Assembly (NCBI GenBank): GCA_050292235.1
Contig: JBNKLG010000011.1
Location: forward strand, 1-46,476
DNA: 46,476 nucleotides
Direction of reading: 5' to 3'
Origin: JBNKLG01 sp050292235
Lineage (GTDB): Bacteria > Pseudomonadota > Gammaproteobacteria > Chromatiales > Chromatiaceae
The translations under genes were made by a program, and so were the position numbers. The notes beneath the pieces were generated by a model that made no database searches, was not told the DNA's origin, and worked only from the letters and a program-made list of their open reading frames with translations. Each line of letters opens with the position of its first letter. Position 1 is the stretch's first letter. Shown one piece after another: positions 24,390 through 32,208 of this stretch.

Positions 24390-24411
24390 AACTGAGACTG
24401 TTCTGGAATTT
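24372..24411 (-). repeat. Direct repeat copy A, degraded duplicate of the ovoA 3' end
   Basis: Core GCTCAACGCTTTCTCCATA (24372-24390) is identical to 25898-25916. The next 11 bases (24391-24401) match 25927-25937 after a 10-base gap, and 24402-24411 are similar to 25938-25947. It covers the ovoB start codon. Interpreted as the second attachment-site-like copy flanking the island. Confidence 0.85.
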
Positions 24412-24516
24412 GGTGAAAGGCTATCTTGGCATAAACCAGTCAAGTTCTGTTGTTCTGAATGATAGTGCTCGGGTCTGAACAACATGACCAAGTTGGCTGG
24501 CCCCTTGATCCACTAA

Positions 24517-25748
24517 CTATTCATCCTCTGACTGCCCCGTGGATTGAGTTGCTCCATTGATGATTTCAAATATCTGTTCAAGATATATACCTTGCTCAGG
24601 TGCTGTCGCCTGACGAAGATAGGAGGGAATGTATTCAAGAAACTCCGACTTGCTAGTCGGTTGATACTCAATCAATGCTTCAAGCATGGCGGGTCTGAGG
24701 AGTCGAGAATACTCTGGCGCACCTGGGTGTCTAGCTTGAATAACGTGCTCATCAAAGTGAAGAAGCCTATCCTTTAAACTGACATGTTCAGTCACGAAGG
24801 GCTCGATAATAGTCTCCAGCTCCTCATTATTCTGCACGATTTCTTCAACTTCAGCTGACTCAGATTCAGGCTCAATGGCTGGTTCCGACTTCAGTGCATT
24901 CAGTTCACGCACGATGGGTTGTAGCTCAGCGTGTGGGTTCTTAAACCAGTCAGTTGACCAAATGCGGCGGATTTTCCAGCCTAGGCGTTCAAGTATGGAC
25001 TGGCGCAGTCGATCACGGTCTCTTGCAGACTTGGCCGAGTGGTAGGTGGCGCCATCACACTCAATACCCATTAGGTACTTTCCGGGGTTGCCGGGGTCAA
25101 CTACTGCGATATCGATGAAGAAGCCCGCCACGCCTACCTGCGGTACACAATCGAACCCATGACGCCCCAATGACTCCATGACAGAGATCTCGAAGTCACT
25201 GTCTGGTGCTCTGCCGGTATCATGTTCTGAATATTGGCCCCCATTTCCTGAATGGCTGACTCAGCCGTCTGTAAAAGCCCCTTGAGTCGGTTCTCCATCT
25301 CATAGGGATAAAGCAGCGTCTGGATGGCGTTGTCACTGTGCTTGGACTCGGTCTCCCCATCTTCGTTCGACTCTGGTACCTCATAGGAGGTCTGCAAGCC
25401 CAAATACCTAGCCCACTCTTCAGCCGTGGGGTCTTTTTTTAGTACAGTGACCTTACCGCTCTCCTCATCCACCTCAATGTAACCAGCCTCAATTAGTTGC
25501 TTCTCAGTCGGCTCAGGTACGGGAGTGAAGCACATCTCCTTGTCTGATAGCAGAGTATCGACCAGCTGATCTGGCATTTCGTCGATAATGCGCAGACTTG
25601 CCTTCTTGGAATGTCGGAAATTGATCAAGCTATTGCGTGCTGTGAGGTCCAGCAGACGCATACGCAGGTTTTCCAACGCCCTCAGGGCACCTTCACGAGA
25701 CGAGTCAATGATTTCTTGAGTCTGGTTATCTTCCATCTGAAGTTTCAC
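24517..25748 (-). pseudogene. Remnant of DUF4011 helicase / MTES_1575 nuclease gene with internal deletion
   Basis: Two frames belong to one ancestral giant gene. The 5' part (25748 to about 25235) encodes a DUF4011-type N-terminus: LRMRLLDLTARNSLINFRH, EEWARYLGL and LLYPYEMENRLKGLLQTAE. The 3' part, in another frame, encodes the MTES_1575-type PD-(D/E)XK endonuclease region (DSDFEISVMESLGRHGF, IDIAVVDPGNPG, GIECDGATYHS, RDRDRLRQSILERLGW) and a C-terminal tail. The helicase core of such proteins, roughly 1,000 residues, is missing, and the join at about 25228-25240 is out of frame. Upstream of 25179 the 3' frame stays open through GGQYSEHDTGRAP, so the breakpoint is sharp. Full-length relatives often sit among defence genes. 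The 3' ORF could still be translated from ATG 25179 but is probably dead. Confidence 0.85.
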
Positions 25749-25815
25749 CGTTTTTTCGTGAGGGTGGCCACGAATTGGTTCGCCAAGGTCGCTTCATAAA
25801 TTAAATAAAGGGCAT

Positions 25816-25891
25816 GGAGTCTCACAATCCAACATGGAATATATGAGTACGTTGCATACTATTGCCCGTCAATGTTGGATTGTGAGACCCC
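25816..25891. repeat. 76-bp element with 20-bp inverted repeats
   Basis: Left arm 25816-25835 (GGAGTCTCACAATCCAACAT) and right arm 25872-25891 match in 19 of 20 positions as inverted repeats around a 36-bp AT-rich spacer. The element sits 6 bases inside the direct-repeat copy next to ovoA. It could be an integrase or transposase binding region, a miniature element, or a bidirectional hairpin terminator. No second copy was noticed in the window. Confidence 0.8.
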
Positions 25892-25897
25892 AGTCGT

Positions 25898-25947
25898 GCT
25901 CAACGCTTTCTCCATAGACTGACTTCACTGAGACTGTGCTGGTATTT
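25898..25947 (-). repeat. Direct repeat copy B, the ovoA 3' end
   Basis: Contains the 19-bp core shared with 24372-24390, then a 10-bp segment absent from copy A, then 11 identical bases and a similar tail. It encodes the last residues and stop codon of OvoA. The core copies are 1,526 bp apart. Confidence 0.85.
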
Positions 25948-28020
25948 GCGTGCCGTCTCGCGGATAACGAAAGGCACCGAGCACGGTGGTTCGACTAGGT
26001 CAAAATGCTGCCCCAGCAATTTCTCTAATGTCTCCAGCGTCCTTACCGCCTGGCCATCCTGGGTGTAACCGCCCAACCAATTAGGCTTTTCAGTGTATGT
26101 CTCCAACCAGGTATAGGACGAGGCAATCAGCAGGATTCCACCGCTGTTGATGCGGGCAGGGATCTCGCGCAGGAACTTGGCCGGTTCGTAGAGACGATCG
26201 ATCAGATTGGCAGCGATCACCAGGTCGAAGCCGCCGAACTGCGGCTTGAGATTATGGGCATCCCCTTGCCAGAAGGCCACCTTGGTCTCCAGACCGAGGA
26301 AGCCCAGCGCCTCCAGGGTCAGTGTCCGCTGGAAACCGAGATCACCTTCTTCTACCACCTGAAAGCTCACCAACCCATTTTCTTGCAGACCGATGGCCTG
26401 GCGGATGAAGCGGGCGGAGAAATCGATGCCAATGACCTCGTCGAAGGTTTTGGCCAGCTCGAAGGTGCCCCGGCCTACAGCGCAACCCAAATCCAGCGCC
26501 TTGGTCGTGGGGCCGTGATGAGCAGCCAGAGCGATTTCAACCAGGGCCTGAGGGAAATTTGGCACATCAAAATAGCTGGGACCATAGTGAAATTCACCAT
26601 ACTGAGCGACCGCCAGATCGGTCTCGTAATCCTGATTGGGAACCTCTTCCAGTGCAGGCAGTAGGCCAGCTTCCACATAACGAAAGCCAGCATGTTGGAA
26701 GAAGTGGCGGCGGAAGGCATAGCGGGCATGCCGAATGGCCTCGTTGCCAGTGGAGATCCAGGAGCCACCTTTGAACAGGTTGTGGCGGTTATCGAAGGTT
26801 GGGGTGGAAAAATCATCGTAGATGGGATGAATCTCAAACCCCTCAAAACCGTGAATGGGCGTTTCGGTCCACTGCCAGACATTGCCGATCACATCAAAAA
26901 AACCATTCTGCCCAAAACGATCCACCGGCACCGAAGAGGCATAGTGCTCCAGATTGATGTTCCAGGGCACCTGCTCACCCCAATCAGGTTCATCGGCGAT
27001 GTCCAGTTCATCCCGAAGTCGATACCACTCCGATTCCGTAGGCAGGCGAATGAGCTGGCCACTTTGGGCCGACTTCCAGTTGCAAAAGGCCTTGGCCTCC
27101 AAATAATTCACGTCCACGGGCCAATTCCAGGGCATCTCTATCTCTTGCAGCATGGCGCGATAGCGGTAGCCACCGTGACCATCCTCTGTCCAGAACACCG
27201 GATGACGACTCTGGCGGAAGGCGAGCCAACGCTGACCCTCTTCGGTCCAGTATTGGGGCTGCTCATAGCCACCAGCACGCACAAAGGCCAAAAATTCACC
27301 GTTAGAAACCAGGTAGCGGCTGGCCTGAAAAGAGGCGACCTCGGTATCCTGTTCTCCATACTCGTTATCCCAGCCGTAGAGCGGATCATCCCTTGTTTTG
27401 CCTAATCGCACCTCGCCACCGGATACGGGCAGCAGCCCGTTCTCCGGTGCTGGCCCATGATCCGGGCACAGGGGCCAGCCCGGATCGGCCTTGAGCCAGC
27501 ACAGATCCAGTTGCCGAAACAACACCGAAGAGGTTTCCAAATGGATGCGTTCATGTTCGATGCCCATGAAGATCGCCCAGGCGGGATGATCCTCCCAGCG
27601 GATCGGCAGTTTCAGATCCAGCCTGGTAATGACCCCATCAACCAGCGCTCGCACCTGATCACGATAGTCGCGCACCTCGGCCACCGGCGGCCAGTCGTAG
27701 TTGTCTTCGTTGAGATCGTCCCAGCTCATTTCATCCACACCAATGGCGAACATAGACTCGAAACAGGGGTTGAGCCGGGCGGGTATCGCCTTGGCCAAAA
27801 TGAGTTTATTAACGAAAAAGGTGGCAGTATGGCCGTAGTAGAAAATCAGCGGATGGCGTAACGGCTCTGGCCGCTGATAGTAAGCCTCATCTGAAACCAG
27901 TGCCTCAAACAGTTTTTCGTAAATGTCATAGGTACGGCGGAAATAGGCGCGTATCTCCTCGCGCTTGGCTTCTACATCTGCCCCGTTGAGCAGTACGGAA
28001 CGGCTTTTGAGTGCCTGCAT
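25900..28020 (-). CDS. ovoA: 5-histidylcysteine sulfoxide synthase / methyltransferase OvoA
   Basis: First enzyme of ovothiol synthesis: a non-heme iron sulfoxide synthase joining cysteine to C5 of histidine with O2, here fused to an N-methyltransferase. The 706 residues comprise a DinB-like domain (1-165) with the iron ligand motif HERIHLE (H156, H160, E162; HX3HXE), an FGE-sulfatase-like domain (about 205-440; IRLPTESEWYRLRD, GNVWQWTETP, FKGGSWISTGNEAIRHARYAFRRHF), and a SAM methyltransferase domain (about 480-706; ALDLGCAVGRGTFELA). The start MQALKSR follows AAGGAG; the longer frame is discarded. The domain set argues for ovothiol rather than the EgtB route. The C-terminus SLWRKR lies in the direct repeat that once overlapped ovoB. 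Confidence 0.95.
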   Translation of the reverse strand: MQALKSRSVLLNGADVEAKREEIRAYFRRTYDIYEKLFEALVSDEAYYQRPEPLRHPLIFYYGHTATFFVNKLILAKAIPARLNPCFESMFAIGVDEMSWDDLNEDNYDWPPVAEVRDYRDQVRALVDGVITRLDLKLPIRWEDHPAWAIFMGIEHERIHLETSSVLFRQLDLCWLKADPGWPLCPDHGPAPENGLLPVSGGEVRLGKTRDDPLYGWDNEYGEQDTEVASFQASRYLVSNGEFLAFVRAGGYEQPQYWTEEGQRWLAFRQSRHPVFWTEDGHGGYRYRAMLQEIEMPWNWPVDVNYLEAKAFCNWKSAQSGQLIRLPTESEWYRLRDELDIADEPDWGEQVPWNINLEHYASSVPVDRFGQNGFFDVIGNVWQWTETPIHGFEGFEIHPIYDDFSTPTFDNRHNLFKGGSWISTGNEAIRHARYAFRRHFFQHAGFRYVEAGLLPALEEVPNQDYETDLAVAQYGEFHYGPSYFDVPNFPQALVEIALAAHHGPTTKALDLGCAVGRGTFELAKTFDEVIGIDFSARFIRQAIGLQENGLVSFQVVEEGDLGFQRTLTLEALGFLGLETKVAFWQGDAHNLKPQFGGFDLVIAANLIDRLYEPAKFLREIPARINSGGILLIASSYTWLETYTEKPNWLGGYTQDGQAVRTLETLEKLLGQHFDLVEPPCSVPFVIRETARKYQHSLSEVSLWRKR

Positions 28021-28086
28021 GTTCGACTCCTTCAGATCATTCCGGCCCATTGTGGCCGCATGGACTGGTCAGGGCAATGTGAGGCT

Positions 28087-28124
28087 TCTTATTCCCACCA
28101 TCGCTTGTCCCCACCCGAATAAGA
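28087..28124. repeat. Inverted repeat in the ovoA / antiporter divergent region
   Basis: TCTTATTC (28087-28094) and GAATAAGA (28117-28124) are 8-bp perfect inverted arms separated by 22 bp, in the 212-bp region between divergent genes. Possible regulator site; no specific regulator is implied. Confidence 0.4.
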
Positions 28125-28232
28125 TGGCAACAGTCCATTTTCCACCCATAATTCAGTAGTCAATGGAGCAGACTTTTCCTTGAGACCCCGCACTTCCGTT
28201 AAACCTGGATTTAGAGAAAACCAAGACACCAC

Positions 28233-29435
28233 ATGTACGAAAACCTTGCCCTTCTTGCCCTCTTCATTCTGCTCTACAGCAGCATTGCTGCGCGTCTGGA
28301 ACGCACACCCATCAACGGGGCGCTGGTCTTTACGGTCGTGGGTTTTGCTTTGGGCCCCTACGGTCTTGGTCTGCTCCAGCTAGACATTCAACAAGAGGAA
28401 GGGCTACGCCTATTGGCCGAGCTGACCCTGGCCCTGGTGCTGTTTAGCGATGCATCCAATGCCAACCTTATCGCCCTGAAAAGAAATCACCGGCTTCCAG
28501 AACGGTTGCTACTGATTGGCCTGCCCCTGACCATCGTGCTGGGTTTTGGTATTGGCATCCTGATTTTTCCCGGCCTAGGGCTGTTGGAGATCGCTCTGCT
28601 GGCCACCATGCTGGCACCAACTGACGCAGCCCTCGGCAAGGCCGTGGTCTCAGACTCTCGGGTACCCGTTAACATCCGTGAAGGACTGAATGTGGAAAGC
28701 GGACTCAATGACGGTATTTGCGTGCCCCTTTTGTTCGTCTTTTTGACCTTGGCAATAGAGCAGGGCCAACAGAATGCTGGTTTTCTGGCCTTGCGCCTGA
28801 TTGTGGAAGAGATCGGTATCGGCATTCTGGTTGCCTTTGCAGTGACCCTGCCAGGAATCTGGTTGATCAAACACGGCATGTCGCGCCGGTGGGTCAGCGA
28901 AACATGGCGTCAGCTCCCCGTGATCAGTTTGGCCATGGCCTGCTTTGCCTCTGCCCAGATGCTGGGCGGCAGTGGATTTATCGCCGCTTTTGTTGGCGGT
29001 CTTTTGTTCGATGCGCTGTGTAAAGATCATAAGCATCAGCTATTATTGGCTGCCGAAGGCAGTGGCGACACACTGGCATTATTAACCTGGATCATCTTCG
29101 GCGCGGCGGTGATCGGACTGGCTGCCTCCCAGGGTTTCAGCCTCAATATCATTCTCTACGCACTGTTGAGCCTGACCCTGATTCGCCTGCTACCGGTTTA
29201 TCTGGCCCTCAAGGGAACAGGCCTGACCCTCTCTGAAAAACTCTTTGTCGGCTGGTTCGGTCCGCGTGGATTGGCCAGCATCGTCTTCATCCTCATCGTG
29301 CTGGATAAATCCTTACCCGGCAGCAAGACCCTGGCGCTTACGGTTGTCTGTACCATCATATTCAGCGTCATCGCCCACGGCTTAACCGCAAACCCACTGG
29401 TAGCGGCACTTTCGGCCAAGCCAAAGGAGCATTAA
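28233..29435 (+). CDS. Na+/H+ antiporter, CPA1/NhaP type
   Basis: 400 residues with about 12 membrane segments. Conserved ion-site motifs are MLAPTDAALGKAV and NVESGLNDGICVP; the Asp-containing segments fit the CPA1 family. A C-terminal WFGPRGLASIVF block is also typical. It exports Na+ or K+ in exchange for protons and helps pH and salt homeostasis; the cation is inferred. The next antiporter gene abuts directly, stop and start touching, so the two form an operon. Confidence 0.92.
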   Translation: MYENLALLALFILLYSSIAARLERTPINGALVFTVVGFALGPYGLGLLQLDIQQEEGLRLLAELTLALVLFSDASNANLIALKRNHRLPERLLLIGLPLTIVLGFGIGILIFPGLGLLEIALLATMLAPTDAALGKAVVSDSRVPVNIREGLNVESGLNDGICVPLLFVFLTLAIEQGQQNAGFLALRLIVEEIGIGILVAFAVTLPGIWLIKHGMSRRWVSETWRQLPVISLAMACFASAQMLGGSGFIAAFVGGLLFDALCKDHKHQLLLAAEGSGDTLALLTWIIFGAAVIGLAASQGFSLNIILYALLSLTLIRLLPVYLALKGTGLTLSEKLFVGWFGPRGLASIVFILIVLDKSLPGSKTLALTVVCTIIFSVIAHGLTANPLVAALSAKPKEH

Positions 29436-30563
29436 ATGCTAAAGGCTATTTTGAAAAATGAACGGCAACTTCTCGTCGGACTGGCCGCTTTGCTGTTCGT
29501 TTACGCAATTGAAATCACACCCTTAATTGGCCCTGTCGGTCACTTTGGCTTTATGACAGATGGGGTTTTCCTGGTGTTGCTCGCCATCATCATCTATGTG
29601 GCCACAGGTGTGGTTCAACATGCCGAGGCCCTGGCAAAGCTATTCGGTGAGCCCTACGGAACACTGATCCTTACCATGACAGCCGTCCTTGTCGAGGTTG
29701 TCATGCTGGGGACGATCATGATTCATGGACCAGAGTCAGCGGATCACAGTCTTGCTCGAAATACCATGTACTCGACAATCATGATCCTTTTGACCGGACT
29801 GATGGGACTGGCCCTGTTTGTCGGCGGCAAGCGCTTTATTGAGCAGCAGTTCAACTCTGATAGTGCAGGCTCATTTATGACAACGCTCTTGGCACTGACA
29901 GCACTAGGGTTTTATGTACCGATGGTGCTGCCAACGTCCTATATAGCTCTTTACAATATCTTTTTGATCATCAACTCCATCATCCTATATGGTTATTTTC
30001 TGAAATCTCAGACAGGACGGTTAAGTTTCTATTTTTCCTACAGACAATCCGAGTCCGAACAGAGTGCGCTTATCAAAACAGACCCTCTGGCTGATACGGA
30101 GAAAACGACGCATTCTGGTATCACTTATCATGTCATTTTGCTTTTCGCAACAATTTGCGCCATTGCCGTTCTGGTTGAATTCTTCTCGATAGCCATCGAT
30201 GACAGCATGGATAATCACGGTCTGCCCGCTCAAGTAGGGGCACTGTTCGTGGCCATCATCATCATCACACCGGAAGGCATGACAGCGGTCCGGGCGGCCC
30301 TCCGGGATGAAATGCAACGGGCCATCAATATTGTGATGGGGTCTGCCTTATCGACGGTCGCCCTAACGATCCCTGCCATGTTGCTCGTATCACAAATTGC
30401 CGGATTTGAGCTTGATCTGGCGCTAACGCCACTTCAAGCCATTCTCCTGTTTGCCACCATGTTGGTAGCCTTTTTTAACGCCTATTCTGGTCATACCAAC
30501 GAATTGAAAGGTGTCATCCACTTTTCTCTTTTCGCCGCCTTTGTCCTGGGGTTATTTATGTAG
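29436..30563 (+). CDS. Ca2+(Na+)/H+ antiporter, ChaA/CaCA type
   Basis: 375 residues with about 11 membrane segments and two acidic inverted-repeat motifs: GEPYGTLILTMTAVLVEVVM and VAIIIITPEGMTAVRAAL, the alpha repeats of the Ca2+:cation antiporter superfamily. This is close to the ChaA / y4hA-like subgroup. The ATG directly follows the NhaP-type stop codon (TAAATG), which implies coupling. Together they suggest a salt or alkali-tolerance operon. Confidence 0.9.
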   Translation: MLKAILKNERQLLVGLAALLFVYAIEITPLIGPVGHFGFMTDGVFLVLLAIIIYVATGVVQHAEALAKLFGEPYGTLILTMTAVLVEVVMLGTIMIHGPESADHSLARNTMYSTIMILLTGLMGLALFVGGKRFIEQQFNSDSAGSFMTTLLALTALGFYVPMVLPTSYIALYNIFLIINSIILYGYFLKSQTGRLSFYFSYRQSESEQSALIKTDPLADTEKTTHSGITYHVILLFATICAIAVLVEFFSIAIDDSMDNHGLPAQVGALFVAIIIITPEGMTAVRAALRDEMQRAINIVMGSALSTVALTIPAMLLVSQIAGFELDLALTPLQAILLFATMLVAFFNAYSGHTNELKGVIHFSLFAAFVLGLFM

Positions 30564-30661
30564 AAACAGCATCCTTATTGCTTGCTGATCTTTCTGTATC
30601 TGTCAGATAAAGACCATTCATACCTATGCAGTCTCCACATTGATTCATGGAATACTTATGG

Positions 30662-30704
30662 TTAGAATCACCGTTCAAATATTAGAAGTTGCCATTATTC
30701 TAAT
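30662..30704 (+). promoter_or_regulatory. Putative operator: repeated TTAGAA half-sites
   Basis: TTAGAA occurs at 30662 and 30682, exactly 20 bp apart, and its inverse TTCTAA at 30698. The last two form a 7-bp inverted repeat ATTAGAA-N10-TTCTAAT (30681-30704), 34 bp before the GTG start of the YeeE/YedE gene. Related sulfur-transport operons are often controlled by persulfide-sensing ArsR repressors of the BigR/SqrR type. No regulator gene is in the window. Confidence 0.45.
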
Positions 30705-30737
30705 CAGTTACCAACTCTTCAGTCTGGAGGTTTAGGC

Positions 30738-31253
30738 GTGGCAGGATCTGTTCGCCCACATTGGTCTCCCTATATCGCCGGTGTCGTTTTAGGACTGGTG
30801 GTGATTCTCACCTTTGTTCTGGTCGGCAATGGCGTTGGCGCCTCTGGTGTATTTGCACGCCTTGCTGCCTATCTGGGTATGAACTTTGCGCCGGAAACAA
30901 CCGCTCACAGCCCCTATTTCGGCAGCATGGTAGCAAAAGGGGCCAATCCACTCGCTTCCTGGATCGTCATCGAGGTCATTGGCATCGCCTTAGGGGCCAT
31001 GCTGGCAGCCGTCAATGCCGGCCGTTTTCGTATTCAACTGGACGGCACAGAAAAGATTCGCGTTGTTTCGCGGATTCTGCTCGCGCTTTTGGGTGGACTT
31101 CTCGCTGGCTTTGGTTCTCGTATTGCTGCCGGATGCACCAGTGGTCTGGGCTTATCAGGAGGCGCAATGTTGAGTATTGGCGGCTTTTTCTTCTTGCTTA
31201 CCTTTTTCATCAGTGGCCTGCTGACGAGCCTGCTGCTGCGGAGGGTTTGGTAG
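30738..31253 (+). CDS. YeeE/YedE family sulfur transporter, first half (PmpA-like)
   Basis: 171 residues with four to five membrane segments. The conserved cysteine lies in RIAAGCTSGLGLSGGAMLS, the signature of the YeeE/YedE family, whose members (such as TsuA) import thiosulfate through a line of cysteines. This is the half-size form that pairs with a second subunit. It starts at GTG after a GGAGG ribosome site. Its TAG stop overlaps the GTG start of the next gene by one base. Preceded by a putative operator. Confidence 0.9.
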   Translation: MAGSVRPHWSPYIAGVVLGLVVILTFVLVGNGVGASGVFARLAAYLGMNFAPETTAHSPYFGSMVAKGANPLASWIVIEVIGIALGAMLAAVNAGRFRIQLDGTEKIRVVSRILLALLGGLLAGFGSRIAAGCTSGLGLSGGAMLSIGGFFFLLTFFISGLLTSLLLRRVW

Positions 31254-31840
31254 TGGATTACGGTTCAGCAGGCACAGCGCTAGCCACAGGAATGTTGTTC
31301 GGATACGTCCTGGAACAGGCCGGATTTGCTTCGCCGAGAAAACTTGTCGCCCAGTTCCACCTCACCGACTGGTCAGTCTTCAAGGTCATGTTCACCGCCA
31401 TACTGGTGGCCTCGGCAGGCATTCTTTTGCTTCAGCTCCACAATACCTTTGGCGCTCAGGGATTCTACGTCCCCCGCACTATTTTGGGTGCCGCTGCAGC
31501 AGGGGGTATTCTCATCGGTGCGGGCATGGCAATTGGGGGTTACTGCCCCGGCACCTCCGTGGTGGGCGCCATGTCGGGACGCATCGACGGTCTCATTTTT
31601 GCGGTGGGCATGGTACTGGGCATCTGGATTTTTTCTTTCGAGTACGATGCCGAATGGATGCAACAACTGCTACATGCCGGCGAACTGAAAGAAAAAACCC
31701 TTCCCGCTTTGTTCGGCGTTTCACCCTGGCTTGTCGTCGGTATGCTTGCGGCACTCTCCGTTGTTGTTATCCTACTGGCCTCCCGGCTTGAACGTCGAGG
31801 AAACGACAGGCATGACACCTCGGTATCGCCAGACCCGTAA
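31253..31840 (+). CDS. YeeE/YedE family sulfur transporter, second half (PmpB-like)
   Basis: 195 residues with five membrane segments. The motif GAGMAIGGYCPGTSVVGAMSGRIDG has the second conserved cysteine. The GTG start is fixed by a GGAGG site 8 bases upstream and by the TAGTG junction; the same frame is open far upstream, but only as a shadow of the first half. Together the two subunits probably make one thiosulfate or sulfane-sulfur permease. Downstream genes suggest the imported or traded sulfur is handled by an exported rhodanese. Confidence 0.9.
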   Translation: MDYGSAGTALATGMLFGYVLEQAGFASPRKLVAQFHLTDWSVFKVMFTAILVASAGILLLQLHNTFGAQGFYVPRTILGAAAAGGILIGAGMAIGGYCPGTSVVGAMSGRIDGLIFAVGMVLGIWIFSFEYDAEWMQQLLHAGELKEKTLPALFGVSPWLVVGMLAALSVVVILLASRLERRGNDRHDTSVSPDP

Positions 31841-31885
31841 AGCCAACCCAACAGACACCTCAACGAAAGATTGGAACCTTCGCAC

Positions 31886-32185
31886 ATGAACGCACCTACC
31901 AACTCTCGCCGCTCTCGCAAACAACGTCGCCTGATGACCGTCTCCGTCACCGCCATAGCCGCTGGCATGTTGGGTGTCGCCCCCCTCCCCGAGCCCATCG
32001 CCTCGGTAGTCGTACCCAGCGTTCAGGCTCGGGGCGAAAACCCTTGTGCCCCGGCAAGCCGGGGGGAGAACCCCTGCGCACCGGCCTCACGCGGTGAAAA
32101 CCCCTGCGCCCCTGCAAGCCGGGGGGAGAACCCCTGTGCACCGGCCTCTCGTGGTGAAAATCCCTGCGCCCCTGCAAGCCGCTGA
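31886..32185 (+). CDS. Exported Cys-repeat protein, five RGENPCAPAS units
   Basis: 99 residues, no recognised family. A strongly basic N-terminus (RRSRKQRR) leads to a hydrophobic segment TVSVTAIAAGMLGVA and a possible cleavage after VQA (residue 48), so the protein should be exported or anchored. The mature part is five tandem decapeptides RGENPCAPAS plus a final Arg, giving five evenly spaced single cysteines and nothing else. A regularly spaced Cys ladder could bind metal or carry persulfide; both are guesses. The TTG five codons upstream is an alternative start. No clear Shine-Dalgarno is seen. It lies between the YeeE/YedE pair and a DUF6969-like gene on the same strand. Confidence 0.75.
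   Translation: MNAPTNSRRSRKQRRLMTVSVTAIAAGMLGVAPLPEPIASVVVPSVQARGENPCAPASRGENPCAPASRGENPCAPASRGENPCAPASRGENPCAPASR
32030..32179 (+). repeat. Five 30-bp tandem repeats within the Cys-repeat gene
   Basis: Units begin at 32030, 32060, 32090, 32120 and 32150. Units 2 and 4 share one codon set (GGG-GAG-AAC-CCC-TG) and units 3 and 5 another (GGT-GAA), so the last four units look like a duplicated 60-bp dimer. All keep the reading frame. Confidence 0.95.
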
Positions 32186-32208
32186 TCGCAGTATCCTATC
32201 CGCCCGAC

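Noticed and set aside
32030..32179. 30-bp tandem repeats as a possible CRISPR array
   Set aside because: The units are contiguous with no spacers, keep one reading frame and encode a perfect decapeptide repeat inside a gene with a signal-like N-terminus.
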